Assembly: GCA_023387585.1 (NCBI GenBank)
Contig: JAEWHZ010000276.1
Location: 1 to 5,402, forward strand
Direction: 5' to 3'
Origin: Pseudomonadota bacterium
GTDB taxonomy: Bacteria > Pseudomonadota > Alphaproteobacteria > Rhizobiales > Devosiaceae
DNA length: 5,402 nucleotides
In this document: positions 4,913 through 5,402 of the stretch, one piece after another
Numbering within the stretch: position 1 is the stretch's first letter
How the letters are laid out: every line of letters starts with the position of its first letter
Translations under genes and position numbers: made by a program
The notes under the pieces: model-generated
Told to the model about the DNA's origin: nothing
What the model saw: only the letters and a program-made list of their open reading frames with translations
Databases searched by the model: none

Positions 4913-5402
4913 AATAGTCGAACTGGACCATGCGGTTCATGATGAACACGCCGATCGAGAGCATGACGAAGGCGACGCCGAGCCAGATATGCCCCAGCGT
5001 GGTGCTGACCAGCGGCTCGAGATAGCGCGGGGAGACGAGGGTCACGAGCCCGGCGACGACGAAGGGCAGGGCGCCGATGATCATCGCCGAGGCCTTGGCC
5101 TCGGAGGACATCGCCTTGACCTTCTGCTTCATCTTCTTGCGGTTGCGCAGCACGCGGGCGAGGTTGCCCAGCGCCTCGGACAGGTTCCCGCCCGACTGCT
5201 GCTGCACCGAGATGACGACGACGAAGAAATTGACTTCCGGCAGCGGCACGCGCTCGAGCAGCACGTTGACCGCCTCGGTGGTCGACATGCCGAAGGCCTG
5301 CTGGTCGAGGATGCGCTGGAACTCGGAGCGCACCGGCTCCTTGACCTCGCGCGCCACCAGCCGGATCGAATCGTTGAGCGGCAACCCGGTCTTGACGCCG
5401 CG
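4911..5402 (-). CDS. tadB: TadB, Flp pilus inner-membrane platform protein (C-terminal part, cut by window edge)
   Basis: 163 residues are visible, and the frame runs open through the right edge, so roughly the first half of a protein usually a little over 300 aa is missing. The leading residues RGVKTGLPLNDSIRLVARE are the characteristic opening of the TadB T2SSF domain. The domain continues with VKEPVRSEF, a block around LLERVPLPEVNFFVVVISVQQQSGGNLSEAL, and the basic stretch RVLRNRKKMKQKVKA that precedes the paired C-terminal membrane helices. The chain ends in NRMVQFDY. TadB is the partner of TadC in the inner-membrane platform of the Flp pilus. The internal TTG at 5384 should not be taken as the start, because conserved residues continue upstream of it. 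The ATPase gene tadA/cpaF is expected beyond the edge on the same strand; this is inferred from family context. Confidence 0.92.
   Translation of the reverse strand, partial: RGVKTGLPLNDSIRLVAREVKEPVRSEFQRILDQQAFGMSTTEAVNVLLERVPLPEVNFFVVVISVQQQSGGNLSEALGNLARVLRNRKKMKQKVKAMSSEAKASAMIIGALPFVVAGLVTLVSPRYLEPLVSTTLGHIWLGVAFVMLSIGVFIMNRMVQFDY

Noticed and set aside
3581..4942. A 453-codon + strand frame opposite the small membrane gene and tadC
   Set aside because: It is a shadow of tadC and its neighbour: Arg/Gln/His-rich with no membrane segments or motifs, overlapping confidently identified genes.

Overview
The window comes from a GC-rich alphaproteobacterium, most likely of the Hyphomicrobiales (Rhizobiales). 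The evidence is the strong G/C bias at third codon positions, a membrane-anchored CycM-type cytochrome c beginning MNSFELNKI, a YqaA/DedA-family membrane protein and Tad (tight adherence/Flp pilus) genes arranged as in rhizobia. The assignment rests on recognised protein families, not on a database search, and the genus cannot be named from this sequence.

Layout. On the + strand, left to right: a membrane-anchored class I cytochrome c with a long acidic Pro/Ala/Glu tail (45-956), closed by a good intrinsic terminator (980-1012); a GhrA-type glyoxylate/hydroxypyruvate reductase (1031-1969); a YqaA-family (SNARE-associated/VTT) multi-pass membrane protein (2041-2802); and a TPR outer-membrane lipoprotein of the TadD type (2878-3639). 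On the - strand, converging on tadD and reading from the right edge leftward: the C-terminal half of tadB (4911-5402, cut by the window edge), tadC (3905-4900, GTG start) and a small two-helix membrane protein of unknown function (3653-3898). The two transcription units meet head to head, with 13 bp between stop codons, at a perfect 7-bp hairpin whose loop carries the tadD stop codon.

How the genes work together. The right half (2878-5402) is one end of a tad/cpa locus. TadB and TadC are the paired inner-membrane platform proteins that, with the TadA/CpaF ATPase expected beyond the right edge, polymerise Flp pilin. TadD is the outer-membrane lipoprotein that assists secretin assembly. The tadB-tadC-small-protein string is tightly packed, and each downstream ribosome binding site overlaps the previous stop codon, so translational coupling is likely. 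The left half holds unrelated housekeeping functions: respiratory electron transfer, 2-hydroxyacid metabolism and a membrane-lipid/transport-type protein.

I saw no RNA genes, insertion sequences, CRISPR arrays, attachment sites or phage genes. No stretch longer than 300 bases lacks a gene. I found no clear evidence of an undescribed multi-gene system. The least explained items are the small membrane protein coupled to tadC and the long basic-residue-free tail on the cytochrome.
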